Shown here piece after piece: positions 52,861 through 62,974 of a stretch of 64,000 nucleotides of DNA. The notes under the pieces were generated by a model. That model did not search any database. It saw only the letters and a program-made list of their open reading frames with translations, and was not told the origin of the DNA. The DNA is taken from contig WLWY01000014.1 of the NCBI GenBank assembly GCA_012103325.1, positions 85,218-149,217 on the forward strand. Reading direction: 5' to 3'. A program made the position numbers and the translations under genes. How positions within the stretch are numbered: the first letter of the stretch is position 1; each line of letters begins with the position of its first letter. Origin of the DNA: Alphaproteobacteria bacterium. GTDB taxonomy: Bacteria; Pseudomonadota; Alphaproteobacteria; UBA8366; GCA-2717185.

Positions 52861-54327
52861 ATGGCTCGCAGCGGATCGCAGTTCCTGAGTGGCCTCGATG
52901 ACGGGCGCACCATATTTATCAACGGTGAAAGGGTGGAAAGGGTCACGGAGCATCCGGCGTTCAAGAATGCCGCACGTTCGATCGCCGACCTTTACGACTT
53001 CCAGAGCAAGCCTGAAAACGTGGACGCGATGACGTTCGCATCGCCCAAGACCGACACCCGCGTGAGCCGGATGTGGCAGCTGCCGACCTGTTATGACGAT
53101 TTGGTCGCGCGCCGCGAAGCGCTGACCGCCTGGGCGGAAAGCCATTTCGGTTATATGGGACGATCGCCTGATCATGTCGCTTCCACACTCGCCGCCTTCT
53201 ACATGGGCAGCGACGTCTACGAGGAGCATGGTGCCGAGCGAGCGCAGGCCGTGCGGGACTATTACGAATATGCACGAGACCGCGACCTCTACCTATCCTA
53301 TGTCATTATCGACCCTCAGGGCGACCGCTCGAAGTCCCGCGGCGAAGGCGGTAACGCCGATCTGACCGTTTCGGTCTGCGGTGAGGATTCCGAGGGCATC
53401 ACGCTGAGGGGTGCCAAGATGCTGGGCACCGGTGCGGTCCTGTCGGACGAAATCCTGGTTTCCACGTTACGGCCGATGAAGGACGGTGAGGAAAAATGGG
53501 CGTTCACCGCGATGCTGCCCATGAATGCACCCGGACTGAAGATCCTGTCCCGACGATCTTACGAAGCCGCGGCAACATCGGACTTCGATTACCCTCTTTC
53601 GGCACGGTTCGATGAAAACGACGCGCTGATCTTCTTTGACGACGTGAAGGTTTCCTGGGACCGCGTCTTCGTGAACGGCAACATCCGGACTCAGTTCGCG
53701 CAGTGGCACAGCACGCCCGCACATTCCTATCAGAACTATCAGGCGGAAATCCGGCTGATGGTAAAACTGCGTTTTCTGGTCGGGCTGGCGCGCCGCATCA
53801 CCGAGACGACCGCATCGATCAACTTTCCGCAGGTCGTCGAGACGCTGGGCGAGCTTTCCTCGCAGTTGCAGATCATCGAGGCTTTCGTCTCGGCCATGGA
53901 GGTGAAGGGTTGGCGTTACGGCGACTATTATCTCCCCGATCGGGAGTTGCTTTACGCCTCACAAGTGCAATCGCAGTCGCTTTATCCAAAGGTTGTTCAG
54001 ACCCTCCGCGATCTGGCCGGCGGCGGTATGATCATGCTGCCGTCCTCCGTCGAGGATTTCGCCAATCCGGAGCTGGCGTCGTTGATCGGCCGGTCGCAAT
54101 ACTCGCCGACCACGGACTCCATCGGCCGGGTGAAACTGTTTAAGCTGGCCTGGGACGCCGTCGGCTCGGAGTTCGGGTCGCGGCACCATCAGTACGAAAT
54201 GTTTTATTCGGGACCCAAGGTCGTCACCACCGGCATGGCTTTCCGCACCTTCGACTGGGACAGGGCGACGGCGTTGACCGATCGTTGTCTTGAAAGTTTC
54301 GACCTGCCCGCGACGGCAGCGGAATAA
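52861..54327 (+). CDS. HpaB-type flavin-dependent monooxygenase (4-hydroxyphenylacetate 3-monooxygenase family)
   Basis: A 488-residue oxygenase component of a two-component FADH2-dependent monooxygenase. It begins SGSQFLSGLDDGRTIFINGE. The flavin-binding stretch is DPQGDRSKSRG with VSVCGEDSEGITLRGAKMLG, and IFFDDVKVSWDRVFVNG precedes the long helical C-terminal domain. GGGGAG lies 9 bases before the ATG at 52861. Family members hydroxylate phenols; the substrate here is unknown because the downstream genes are hydrolases, not ring-cleavage genes. Confidence 0.89.
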   Translation: MARSGSQFLSGLDDGRTIFINGERVERVTEHPAFKNAARSIADLYDFQSKPENVDAMTFASPKTDTRVSRMWQLPTCYDDLVARREALTAWAESHFGYMGRSPDHVASTLAAFYMGSDVYEEHGAERAQAVRDYYEYARDRDLYLSYVIIDPQGDRSKSRGEGGNADLTVSVCGEDSEGITLRGAKMLGTGAVLSDEILVSTLRPMKDGEEKWAFTAMLPMNAPGLKILSRRSYEAAATSDFDYPLSARFDENDALIFFDDVKVSWDRVFVNGNIRTQFAQWHSTPAHSYQNYQAEIRLMVKLRFLVGLARRITETTASINFPQVVETLGELSSQLQIIEAFVSAMEVKGWRYGDYYLPDRELLYASQVQSQSLYPKVVQTLRDLAGGGMIMLPSSVEDFANPELASLIGRSQYSPTTDSIGRVKLFKLAWDAVGSEFGSRHHQYEMFYSGPKVVTTGMAFRTFDWDRATALTDRCLESFDLPATAAE

Positions 54328-54351
54328 ATTAGCGACGGGAGTTTTTCAACT

Positions 54352-55347
54352 ATGGCAGATCTGGATATCGCAGGCCTGACAGTACCGCCCGGAACCCGCA
54401 GGCGGCATGAAATCGAACTCGTGGAACTGGCCGACGGTACGAAAGTGTCGATCCCGCTCGATATCATCAATGGCGGCGAACCGGGCCCGCGCCTTTATCT
54501 CGGAGCCGCGATTCATGGCGATGAAGTGGACGGGGTCGCGATCCTATTCCGCGCACTCGCCGATATCGACCCCGCTCGATTGCGGGGCAGCATCGTTTGC
54601 GTCCCGGTACAGCATCCGCTGTCGTTCCATGCCGACCATCGATTGCCGATTTCCCAGTTCATGAAGTCACCGCTCGATCAGGCGCCGGCTGACGCCTGGA
54701 CCTGCTTTCCCGGGGCGGCGGACGGTAATCTGGCGCAAATTCTCGCCGCCACACTCTTCGACATGATCTCGAAATGCGATTGGGCCGTGGACATTCACAC
54801 GCCAACACGCGGCGGCCGCTATGTGCCGATCGCGATTCTGCCGCACCCCAGCCTCGGCGAAGCGCACGGCCGGGCCGAGGAAATGGCCCACGCCTTCGGT
54901 AGTGGTTGGATCATGCGTACGGATTCTGGTTTTTACGTGTCAGACGGGATCTTGTGTGTGGAGGCGACACGGGCTGGCGTTCCCTGCTTCACGTTTGAAA
55001 CCGGCGAGGGCGGCAGGCTTGAGGAAGAGGTCGTGGACGGCGGCGCCTCTTATATCCAAAACGTCATGAAGTGGCTCAACATGATCGATGGCGATCCCAT
55101 CCCCGCACAACAAACCTACGTCATGCGCGAGTTCCTCGGCCTGCGGGCGCAACGCGGCGGGCTGCTCTTCAACCGGGCCAAGCTCGGCGATCTGGTCAAA
55201 GCCGGCGACACGCTCTGTTCCATCTTCAACATCTATGGTGACGAAGTGGAAACGATTGTCGCGCCGGAGGATGGCGTTTTCGTCAGGACGACGACGCTTT
55301 CCACGGTCTCGCGTGGCGAACGGGCGGCGACTCTGGGCCTGCTGTGA
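54352..55347 (+). CDS. Succinylglutamate desuccinylase/aspartoacylase-family deacylase (second)
   Basis: A 331-residue zinc deacylase. The HxxE motif is in AAIHGDEVDGVAIL near residue 55 and the second His is in WAVDIHTPTRGG near 150. The C-terminal beta domain (LRAQRGGLLFNRAKLGDLV) fits the family. It starts 24 bases after the monooxygenase gene and its stop overlaps the M20 gene. It is a different subtype from the one at 22210. Confidence 0.88.
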   Translation: MADLDIAGLTVPPGTRRRHEIELVELADGTKVSIPLDIINGGEPGPRLYLGAAIHGDEVDGVAILFRALADIDPARLRGSIVCVPVQHPLSFHADHRLPISQFMKSPLDQAPADAWTCFPGAADGNLAQILAATLFDMISKCDWAVDIHTPTRGGRYVPIAILPHPSLGEAHGRAEEMAHAFGSGWIMRTDSGFYVSDGILCVEATRAGVPCFTFETGEGGRLEEEVVDGGASYIQNVMKWLNMIDGDPIPAQQTYVMREFLGLRAQRGGLLFNRAKLGDLVKAGDTLCSIFNIYGDEVETIVAPEDGVFVRTTTLSTVSRGERAATLGLL

Positions 55348-56603
55348 GCGGGACATCCGACCGGGAACGTCTCGCCGCGCGGGTCGACGAACTGCAAGAC
55401 AAGGTCGTGGCATTCTGCAGCGCATTGGTCAAAACCGACAGTCAGAACCCTCCGGGCGACACGACAGCGCTCGCGGCGATGATCGAAGACCGGTTGCGGG
55501 ATGTGCCCGGCGTCCAATTGCGCCGCGTCGTAGCAAAGGAGCCGGCCGTCAATCTGGTCGCCAAGCTGTCCGGCAAGGGGCCTGGACGCCGGCTCGTCTT
55601 CAACGGGCATCTCGATACCTTCCCGATCGGCGATGCGACAGCCTGGTCGAAGCCGCCGCTGGGCGGCACGATCGAGAACGGCCGGATCTATGGGCGTGGC
55701 GCCAGCGACATGAAAGCGGGCATCGCCGCCTCGGTCATGGCGTTTTTGCTGCTGGCTGAGTTTCGGGAGTCCTGGTCCGGCGAGGCCGTACTCGCCCTGG
55801 TCGGTGACGAGGAAACCGGCGGCGTCTGGGGCACGCAGTATTTGCTTGCCAATGTCGAAGAGGCGGTCGGCGACGCCATGATCAACGGCGACGCGGGGTC
55901 TCCCCTGGTCGCGCGGATCGGCGAGAAGGGCAATCTTTGGGTAAAGGTGACCGCGACCGGAGTACCCAATCACGGCGCGCATGTACATCTCGGGCGCAAC
56001 GCGATTGAGACTTTGCTCGGAGCGCTGGAACCGATACTGGCGCTACGCGACACACCCTGCCCGCTTCCCGATGCGATCGCGGAAACGATACGCACGGCGA
56101 AACCGATCTCGGAACCACTGTCGGGGACCGGAGAGTCCGACACCCTGCAGCGCATCACCGTCAATCTCGGCCAAATCGACGGCGGTCTCAACATCAACAC
56201 CATTCCTGACACGGCGAGCGCCCTGCTCGACATCCGCCTGCCGCCCGGCGTCGCGATCGCCGAGGTACAAGCGCGGATCGCCGCGGCGCTCGACCCGCTT
56301 CCCGATATCAGCTGGGAAGTTCTGTCGGCGTGCGAACCGAACTGGACCAATCCCGATCATGAACTGGTCCGGCTGATCCGAGACAACGCGCGCGCGGCGA
56401 CCGGCGAGGAAGTCGCCGTCAATCTGCGGCCCGGCTTCTCCGACGCGCGTTTCTACCGTCAGAGCGGTGTCCCGTCGGTCGTCTATGGAGTCGCTGCAAA
56501 CAATATGGGCGGGGCCGACGAGTACGCGACCATCGACGATTTGCGCGCGGTGTTCGCGGTGCACGCGCTGGCGGCATTCGACTACCTATCGACAGTATCC
56601 TAA
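55344..56603 (+). CDS. M20-family metallohydrolase (ArgE/DapE-like)
   Basis: A 419-residue di-zinc amidohydrolase. The first metal motif is VFNGHLDTFPIG near residue 90, followed by GRGASDMKAGIAAS and LVGDEETGGVWGT with the catalytic Glu; the last ligand His or Glu lies near NNMGGADEYATIDD. It probably removes an acyl group or splits a dipeptide. The GTG start overlaps the deacylase stop (GTGA). It is cytoplasmic. Confidence 0.9.
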   Translation: MSGTSDRERLAARVDELQDKVVAFCSALVKTDSQNPPGDTTALAAMIEDRLRDVPGVQLRRVVAKEPAVNLVAKLSGKGPGRRLVFNGHLDTFPIGDATAWSKPPLGGTIENGRIYGRGASDMKAGIAASVMAFLLLAEFRESWSGEAVLALVGDEETGGVWGTQYLLANVEEAVGDAMINGDAGSPLVARIGEKGNLWVKVTATGVPNHGAHVHLGRNAIETLLGALEPILALRDTPCPLPDAIAETIRTAKPISEPLSGTGESDTLQRITVNLGQIDGGLNINTIPDTASALLDIRLPPGVAIAEVQARIAAALDPLPDISWEVLSACEPNWTNPDHELVRLIRDNARAATGEEVAVNLRPGFSDARFYRQSGVPSVVYGVAANNMGGADEYATIDDLRAVFAVHALAAFDYLSTVS

Positions 56604-56685
56604 TCGCCCGATCGCCGGATTGCGCGTTACCGCACACCACCCCATACTACGCGCCTTCCCCAACAAGAGCTTATGAGAGGCAGAC

Positions 56686-58293
56686 ATGGCACGCGGCATT
56701 ATTACGGCACCCCAACCCGAGGCGGTCGAAGCCGGCGCCGTCGTCATGATGAACGGCGGAAACGCGGTGGATGCCGCCATCACCTGCGCCCTGGTACAGA
56801 ATGTCGTCGACCCGCAAATGTGCGGCATCGCCGGCTTCGGCACCATGCATCTGTATCTGCCGAAAAAGAACTTTCACGGCTTCATCGACTTTCACACCCG
56901 TGCGCCCGCATCCGTCAAGGAAGACATGTGGGAAGACCTTATCGTTGGCGAATCGCGCGACGGATTTGGTTTCTTCCTGAAAGGACGTGTGAACGAAGTC
57001 GGCTACCAGTCGGTCATGGTCCCGGGCAGCCTCAAGGCCTATTACGAGGCCGTCGCCGAGCATGGCACGATGGACTGGAAGGATATTTGCGCCCCGGCCA
57101 TCAAGCATGCCGAAGACGGTTTTGTCGTCCGCCCCCACGTCTACGATTTCTGGGTCAAGAAACACGATAACGGACGCATTCCCAGCATCGACAAGATGAA
57201 ATCGACCCCGGCAGGACGCCGTATCTATTTCGACGAGAACGGCGACATCGCGAAAGTCGGCAGCGTCGTCAAGAATCCGGACATGGCCCGCACCTTGCGG
57301 CGCATCGCGGACGGCGGCGCGGACATCTTCTATTCCGGCGAAATCGCCGAAGAGATCGCCGCCGACATGGCGCAACATGGTGGCCTGCTGACCTACAAGG
57401 ACCTAAAGAACTACAAGACCAGCCGGGTCGAGCCGCTGTGGTCGGACTATCGCGGCTACCGGGTTTCCACCAACCAGCCGCCAGGTGGCGGGATCATGGT
57501 GCTGGAGATGCTGAACATCCTGGAGAATTTCGACCTCGCCGCCATGGGTCACAACTCGCCGGAATATATCCGCGTGGTCAGCGAGGCGATGAAATACGCG
57601 ACCATCGATAAGGACACCCGCGTCGGCGACCCGCTGTTCGTCGACGTGCCGTTCGACGAACTGCTCGACAAGAGTTACGCCAGCAAACTGGCAGCGGCGA
57701 TCAAGGCCGGCGAAATCTCTCATGTCGAGCGGCTGAAAGAAGTCCCTGAATCGCAGGACACCACCCATGTCTGCACGCTCGATGCCGACGGCAACGCGGT
57801 TACCATGACCCACTCGCTCGGCATGCCCTCCGGCGTCGTCACCGATGGCCTCGGTTTCATGTACAATGGCTGCATGAGCGTGTTCGACCCCAGGCCGGGC
57901 CGCGCGGGATCACTCGCCCCCGGAAAGGGCCGCTTCACCGCCATGTCGCCGACCATCGTCTTCAAGGGCGACGAACCGCATATCGTCATCGGCGCGCCGG
58001 GCGGCACGTTCATCACCATGGGCGTCCTGCAAGGCCTCCTCAATAGTCTCGATTTCGGCATGTCGATCAGCGACGCCATAGCCGCACCACGTTTTTCCAC
58101 CAACAGCGACACGGTCGATGTGTGCAACCGCATCCCGCGCTTCGTCACCGACGAATTGGAGAAAATCGGCTATCCCGTGGCGCGCAGCTACCTCTCCTAT
58201 CATTTCGCCGGCGTGCACGGAATCCGGATCGACGACGGTGTCTGGACCGGCGCTGCCGACCCGGGACGCGACGGCATGGCGCTGACCGTCTGA
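56686..58293 (+). CDS. Gamma-glutamyltransferase-family Ntn hydrolase, copy 1
   Basis: A 535-residue GGT-fold protein. The predicted self-cleavage Thr is in SQDTTHVCTLDADGNAVTMT near residue 363, with the small subunit following (SHSLGMPSG-like HSLGMPSGVVTD, APGKGRFTAMSPTIVF, GAPGGTFITMGVLQ). There is no signal peptide, unlike classical periplasmic GGT, so it should be cytoplasmic. GGT-family members also include cephalosporin acylases and other amidases. It is followed 21 bases later by a paralogue. Confidence 0.89.
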   Translation: MARGIITAPQPEAVEAGAVVMMNGGNAVDAAITCALVQNVVDPQMCGIAGFGTMHLYLPKKNFHGFIDFHTRAPASVKEDMWEDLIVGESRDGFGFFLKGRVNEVGYQSVMVPGSLKAYYEAVAEHGTMDWKDICAPAIKHAEDGFVVRPHVYDFWVKKHDNGRIPSIDKMKSTPAGRRIYFDENGDIAKVGSVVKNPDMARTLRRIADGGADIFYSGEIAEEIAADMAQHGGLLTYKDLKNYKTSRVEPLWSDYRGYRVSTNQPPGGGIMVLEMLNILENFDLAAMGHNSPEYIRVVSEAMKYATIDKDTRVGDPLFVDVPFDELLDKSYASKLAAAIKAGEISHVERLKEVPESQDTTHVCTLDADGNAVTMTHSLGMPSGVVTDGLGFMYNGCMSVFDPRPGRAGSLAPGKGRFTAMSPTIVFKGDEPHIVIGAPGGTFITMGVLQGLLNSLDFGMSISDAIAAPRFSTNSDTVDVCNRIPRFVTDELEKIGYPVARSYLSYHFAGVHGIRIDDGVWTGAADPGRDGMALTV

Positions 58294-58314
58294 ACCTTCG
58301 CCGAGGGCACCCGA

Positions 58315-59925
58315 ATGACACACGGTATGATTTCCGCACCGCAGCCGGAGGCGGTCGAGGCCGGCGCGTTGATGATGAAATGCGGCGGCAACGCCATCGA
58401 TGCCGCCGTCGCTTGTGCGCTGGTGCAAGGCGTCGTCGACCCGCTGATGTGCAGCATTGCCGGCGTTGGCATGATGCAGATCTACATGCCGAAAGACGGC
58501 GTACATGAGTGCATCAATTTTGCCGGAAAGGCCCCTGCCGCGGCACGCGAGGATATGTGGGCCGATCTGATCGAAGGCGAAACCCGCGACGGCTTCGGCT
58601 TCCGGCTACGGGGCCGCGTGAACGAGATGGGCTATCAATCGATCTCAGTGCCGAGCAGTCTGAAAGCCTATTGGGAAGCAGCGACAGCCTATGCGTCAAT
58701 GGATTGGGCGGATTTGGTACAACCGGCGATCGATCATGCCGAAGCCGGCTTCCTGGTTCGTCCAACAGTGCACGCCTACATTACGCAGCAAGAATCCAGC
58801 CTGGGCCGCGTCGACAATATCGACAAGCTGAACGCCTTCGAAGCGACTCGGAAGCTCTTCTTCTCCGAGGATGGCACGTTGCGGGAACCTGGCGCGCGCA
58901 TTCCAAACCCAAATTATGCGCAAACGTTGCGGCGGATCGCGGCTGAAGGCGCAGAAATCTTCTACTCCGGCGAGATAGCCGAGGAAATCGCCGCTGAAAT
59001 GGCGAGGAACGGCGGGCTGATCGCGCTGGACGATCTGAATAGCATGACGACAACGCACACGCCGCCGCTGTGGGGCGAATACAACGGCTATAAATTCGCG
59101 ACAAGCCAACCGCCCGGGGCGGGATTGGTCCTGATCGAGATGCTGAACATTCTGGAGAATTTCGATTTGGCATCGCTCGGACACAATTCGCCCGATTACA
59201 TCCGTATTCTGGCGGAAGCGATCAAATACGGGATCATCGACAAGGCGGCCTATATGGGCGATCCGGCCTTCGTCGATATCCCCGTCGACCGCCTCACCGG
59301 CAAGGCGCACGCTAAGGCCCTGGCCGAAAAAATAGAGTCCGGCGCGCACGCCCATGTCGAACGAATGCCCATTGCTCCGGAATCGAAAGACACGACGCAG
59401 GTCTCCACCATCGATGAGCACGGCAATGCGGTAACCATGACCCATACGCTTGGCATGCCGTCCGGTGTGATCAGCGAAAATCTGGGGTTCATGTATAACG
59501 GCAGCATGGGCATCTTTGACCCGCGGCCAGGCCGGGCCGCGTCCATCGCACCGGGCAAGGGCTATACCAGTTCGATGACGCCGACGATCGTATTTCGCGA
59601 CGACAATCCCTATATCGTCATCGGCGCGCCCGGCGCGACGCACATCACCCTCGGCGTCATGCAGGTGATCCTGAACATCCTCGAGTTCGGCATGCCAATA
59701 TCGGACGCCATCGCGGCCCCGCGTTTCTCCGTCACCAGCAATGCTATCGACGTCAGCAACCGAATTCCGCGCTACATCACCGACCAGGTAGAAGAAATGG
59801 GCTATGAAGTGCGCCGAAGTCCGAACAGTTATGGCTTCGCCGGTGTCCATGGCGTCATGAACGACAATGGCGTTCTCTCCGGCGCCGCCGACCCCGGGCG
59901 GGACGGCATGGCGCTCGGTGTCTAA
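58315..59925 (+). CDS. Gamma-glutamyltransferase-family Ntn hydrolase, copy 2
   Basis: A 536-residue paralogue of the preceding gene, aligned along its whole length (ISAPQPEAVEAGALMMKCGG against ITAPQPEAVEAGAVVMMNGG). The cleavage region is SKDTTQVSTIDEHGNAVTM: the Thr is kept but the usual following His is Gln. There is no signal peptide. Tandem copies may form a mixed enzyme or handle two related amides. Confidence 0.89.
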   Translation: MTHGMISAPQPEAVEAGALMMKCGGNAIDAAVACALVQGVVDPLMCSIAGVGMMQIYMPKDGVHECINFAGKAPAAAREDMWADLIEGETRDGFGFRLRGRVNEMGYQSISVPSSLKAYWEAATAYASMDWADLVQPAIDHAEAGFLVRPTVHAYITQQESSLGRVDNIDKLNAFEATRKLFFSEDGTLREPGARIPNPNYAQTLRRIAAEGAEIFYSGEIAEEIAAEMARNGGLIALDDLNSMTTTHTPPLWGEYNGYKFATSQPPGAGLVLIEMLNILENFDLASLGHNSPDYIRILAEAIKYGIIDKAAYMGDPAFVDIPVDRLTGKAHAKALAEKIESGAHAHVERMPIAPESKDTTQVSTIDEHGNAVTMTHTLGMPSGVISENLGFMYNGSMGIFDPRPGRAASIAPGKGYTSSMTPTIVFRDDNPYIVIGAPGATHITLGVMQVILNILEFGMPISDAIAAPRFSVTSNAIDVSNRIPRYITDQVEEMGYEVRRSPNSYGFAGVHGVMNDNGVLSGAADPGRDGMALGV

Positions 59926-59941
59926 CCGGGTTAGCGAGTAG

Positions 59942-61207
59942 ATGACAGCTATCTCATCCGACGCGCCGCAACGAAGCCTGTTCCGGCTCGTCCTGACGGT
60001 CTTCCTGCCCTTCGCCGGCGGCTATTTCCTTTCCTATCTGTACCGCTCGACAAATGCCGTCATAGCGCCACAGCTCATCGACGAAGTCGGGCTGAGTGCG
60101 GGCGATCTCGGCATGATCACATCGGCTTATTTCCTCGCATTCGCGGCGGCGCAGGTACCGCTCGGCCTCCTGCTCGATCGTTTTGGGCCGCGGCGCGTTC
60201 AGGCAACCTTCCTGCTGTTTGCCGCGCTCGGCGCCGTCCTGTTCGCTATCGGGCATAGCAAGGAGATCCTTGCCATTGCGCGTGGGCTGATCGGTCTCGG
60301 TGTGGCCGGCGGTTTGATGGCATCCTTCAAGGCGATCACGCTCTGGTTTCCGGAACGCCGCTGGCCGCTGGTCAATGGGTGTTTCATGGGGATGGGCGGC
60401 CTCGGCGCCGTTGCCGCGACTGCACCGCTCGAAGCGGCACTGGGTTATACGGATTGGCGGGGAGTCTTCCTCGGTCTCGCGGCGATCACGGTTGGCGTCT
60501 CGGCGATCATCTTTCTAACCGTTCCCGAAAAGGAGGAACGGCCGAAGCGGTCGTCGCTCTACGCGCAGTTGGAAGGATTGCGCCACATCTATGCAGACCG
60601 CCTCTTCTGGCGCTATGCCCCGCTGACCATTACGGCGTTGGCTGCGAATATGGCGATACAATCGCTATGGGCCGGCCTATGGCTGAAAGACATTGCCGGG
60701 CTCGAGCGCGTCGATGTCGCCAACTATCTGTTCGTGCTCACCGCGGCGATGACCGTGGGATTTGTCTCGAATGGCGTTGTCGCGGATTTCCTGGAACGGT
60801 GGAATGTCGGGCTTGGAAAGATCGTCGGCTGGGGCATGGTGGTCTTCTTGGGATCGCAGGCCGCCATAACCTTCGAGTTGGACCCGACGGGAGTCTGGCC
60901 GTGGATCCTGTTCGGTTTGACGATGAATATCGTGGTGCTGGCCTATCCGCTGCTGAGCCGCCATTTTCCGTTGGAATACGCCGGGCGCGTAAATACGGGG
61001 CTGAACGTATTGGCATTTAGCGGGGTCTATATTGCGCAATATGGTATCGGCGCCATTATCGATCTCTGGCCGCCGGCGGCCGATGGCAGCTACCTGCCGG
61101 AGGCGTATCGCGCCGCATTCGGCACTTTTTTGGCGCTGCAAGCGGTCGCGTTTCTCTGGTTTCTGGTGCCCGCAAAACGAAAGGCAATGGCCGACGACAG
61201 CCGTTGA
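59942..61207 (+). CDS. MFS-family transporter in the amide-hydrolase cluster
   Basis: A 421-residue inner-membrane carrier with 12 predicted helices. The N-terminal SYLYRSTNAVIAPQLIDEVG and motif A region PLGLLLDRFGPRRVQA place it in the anion/organic-acid symporter-like MFS group. It starts 16 bases after the second GGT-like gene and precedes the amidohydrolase, so it probably imports the cluster's substrate. Confidence 0.88.
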   Translation: MTAISSDAPQRSLFRLVLTVFLPFAGGYFLSYLYRSTNAVIAPQLIDEVGLSAGDLGMITSAYFLAFAAAQVPLGLLLDRFGPRRVQATFLLFAALGAVLFAIGHSKEILAIARGLIGLGVAGGLMASFKAITLWFPERRWPLVNGCFMGMGGLGAVAATAPLEAALGYTDWRGVFLGLAAITVGVSAIIFLTVPEKEERPKRSSLYAQLEGLRHIYADRLFWRYAPLTITALAANMAIQSLWAGLWLKDIAGLERVDVANYLFVLTAAMTVGFVSNGVVADFLERWNVGLGKIVGWGMVVFLGSQAAITFELDPTGVWPWILFGLTMNIVVLAYPLLSRHFPLEYAGRVNTGLNVLAFSGVYIAQYGIGAIIDLWPPAADGSYLPEAYRAAFGTFLALQAVAFLWFLVPAKRKAMADDSR

Positions 61208-61270
61208 TGGACTTGGCATTGGACCTTCCATAGACTTTCCGAGACAGGACACAACCGAGAAGGCGACACC

Positions 61271-62971
61271 ATGCCAGAGCACGATCTGATCCTCTGCAAC
61301 GGCCAGGTGGTGACGCTGGACAGCGCATCACGAACCGTCGAAGCCGTCGCTGTGACGGGCGGCAGGATTACAGCAGTTGGAACGACCGAGGACGTGATTG
61401 GAAGCAAAGGCCGGACGACCCGCGTGATCGACCTTGACGGCCGTACCGCGTGCCCGGGATTTTACGACACCCACGCCCATATGGACCGCGAAGGGCTCAA
61501 GGCGCGCGGCGGCTATTCTCTCGCCGGCCGGCATTCGGTCGCCGCCATTGTGAAGGCCGTTAAAAGCGCGGTCGCGCGCACGCCCAAGGGCGAGTGGATC
61601 ATCTTCATGCCCATGGGGACGCCGAAGCTGAGTTATATCAGCCGGCCCGACCAGTTGGAGGAAGGCCGCTTCCCGACGCGCCACGATCTGGATGCGGTCT
61701 CGCCCGACAATCCGGTTTACATCCGCGTGCCGTGGGGTTGGTGGGTGCACCGGCCGTTCGTCTGCGTCGCCAATTCAGCCGCGTTGAGTCTCGCCAGGAT
61801 CAACCGAGAGACCGAGGCGCCCTATAACGTCGAAATCGTTAAGGATAATGGGGAACCTAACGGCGTCTTCCTCGACCGCTCCTACGCGCCGGTGATCGAG
61901 TACACGCTGTTTCGCTGCGCTCCTCGTCTCACTTTCGAGGACCGCGTCGCGGGATGCCGTCTCGGCGCCGCCGCTTATGCCGCTGCAGGTACCACGAGCA
62001 TTTACGAGGGCCACGGTCTCACTCCGGCGATCCTGGAAGCGTACCGCCGGGTCTACGAGGACGGCGACCTGACGGTGCGGGTCAATCTGCCGCTCAGCGT
62101 GCCTGGCGCCTCGGTCGACGACCAGCGAATGGTAGAAATCCTCGATGAATGGTCTGGGCGCCTCGCGGGGCGCGGGCACGGCGACGACATGTACCGAATC
62201 GAGGGGATATGCGTCGACGTCGCCAACGACAAGGCCGCCGCGATCATCGGCGAGGACTATCCTTACGAAGCGTTGGCCGGTCATTTCTATCATTCGCTAC
62301 CGCACGAGCGGTTCGTCGAAATCGGCGTCCAGGCGGCGCGGCGCGGTATGCGGCTGAACTGCCTTATCTGCTACGACCTGGAGCGGGTGCTCCGCGCGTA
62401 CGAAGCAATCGACGCACAGGTGCCGATCCGCGACAAGCGGTGGGTGATGATCCACGTCATCGAAGCGACACCGGATCAGATCCATCGCATGAAGGCGCTC
62501 GGGGTAATCGCCACTGTAACGCCGAACTTCATGTATATGGCAAGCGACCGCTTCAATCTGCACGAGATCGGCGAAACCGCGATGCCGATCCGCGCGTTGA
62601 TCGATGCCGGCGTGCCGGTCTCGCTTTCATCCGACAACGTGCCCTATTCGATGCTCTGGACGATGTGGGAGGCGCTCGCCCGGTGGGATGCGGATTCCGG
62701 GCGCCGTATCGGCCAAAGTAACCTGACGCGCGAAGAGACGCTCAGGATGATCTGCCAGACCGGCGCGTTGGTGACATGGGAGGAAGATCGGAAGGGCACG
62801 CTCGAGGTCGGAAAGCTGGGCGATATCGTCGTGCTGGACGACAACCCGCTCACCTGCGAAGAAGACTGCTTGAAGGACATTCGCGTCGAACATACCTTCC
62901 TTGGCGGCCGCGAAGTCTTCGGTCCCGGCATGGTCGATCCGGGTCCTATCGACGGCCCGGATCCTGAGTAA
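61271..62971 (+). CDS. YtcJ-like amidohydrolase-3 family metal-dependent hydrolase
   Basis: A 566-residue amidohydrolase. It has an N-terminal beta domain (LILCNGQVVTLDSASRTVEA) and the metal HxH in GFYDTHAHMDREG near residue 73. Further His and Asp ligands are in WVMIHVIEAT and VSLSSDNVPYSML, and the C-terminal beta domain ends GKLGDIVVLDDNPL. Amidohydrolase-3 enzymes cleave amides, N-acyl amino acids or cyclic ureas. It closes the cluster and is followed by a hairpin. Confidence 0.88.
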   Translation: MPEHDLILCNGQVVTLDSASRTVEAVAVTGGRITAVGTTEDVIGSKGRTTRVIDLDGRTACPGFYDTHAHMDREGLKARGGYSLAGRHSVAAIVKAVKSAVARTPKGEWIIFMPMGTPKLSYISRPDQLEEGRFPTRHDLDAVSPDNPVYIRVPWGWWVHRPFVCVANSAALSLARINRETEAPYNVEIVKDNGEPNGVFLDRSYAPVIEYTLFRCAPRLTFEDRVAGCRLGAAAYAAAGTTSIYEGHGLTPAILEAYRRVYEDGDLTVRVNLPLSVPGASVDDQRMVEILDEWSGRLAGRGHGDDMYRIEGICVDVANDKAAAIIGEDYPYEALAGHFYHSLPHERFVEIGVQAARRGMRLNCLICYDLERVLRAYEAIDAQVPIRDKRWVMIHVIEATPDQIHRMKALGVIATVTPNFMYMASDRFNLHEIGETAMPIRALIDAGVPVSLSSDNVPYSMLWTMWEALARWDADSGRRIGQSNLTREETLRMICQTGALVTWEEDRKGTLEVGKLGDIVVLDDNPLTCEEDCLKDIRVEHTFLGGREVFGPGMVDPGPIDGPDPE

Positions 62972-62974
62972 GAA

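Noticed and set aside
58696-59850. 384-codon minus-strand ORF opposite the second GGT-like gene
   Set aside because: It is the mirror of a well-supported GGT-family gene in GC-rich DNA; its translation has no recognisable motif.
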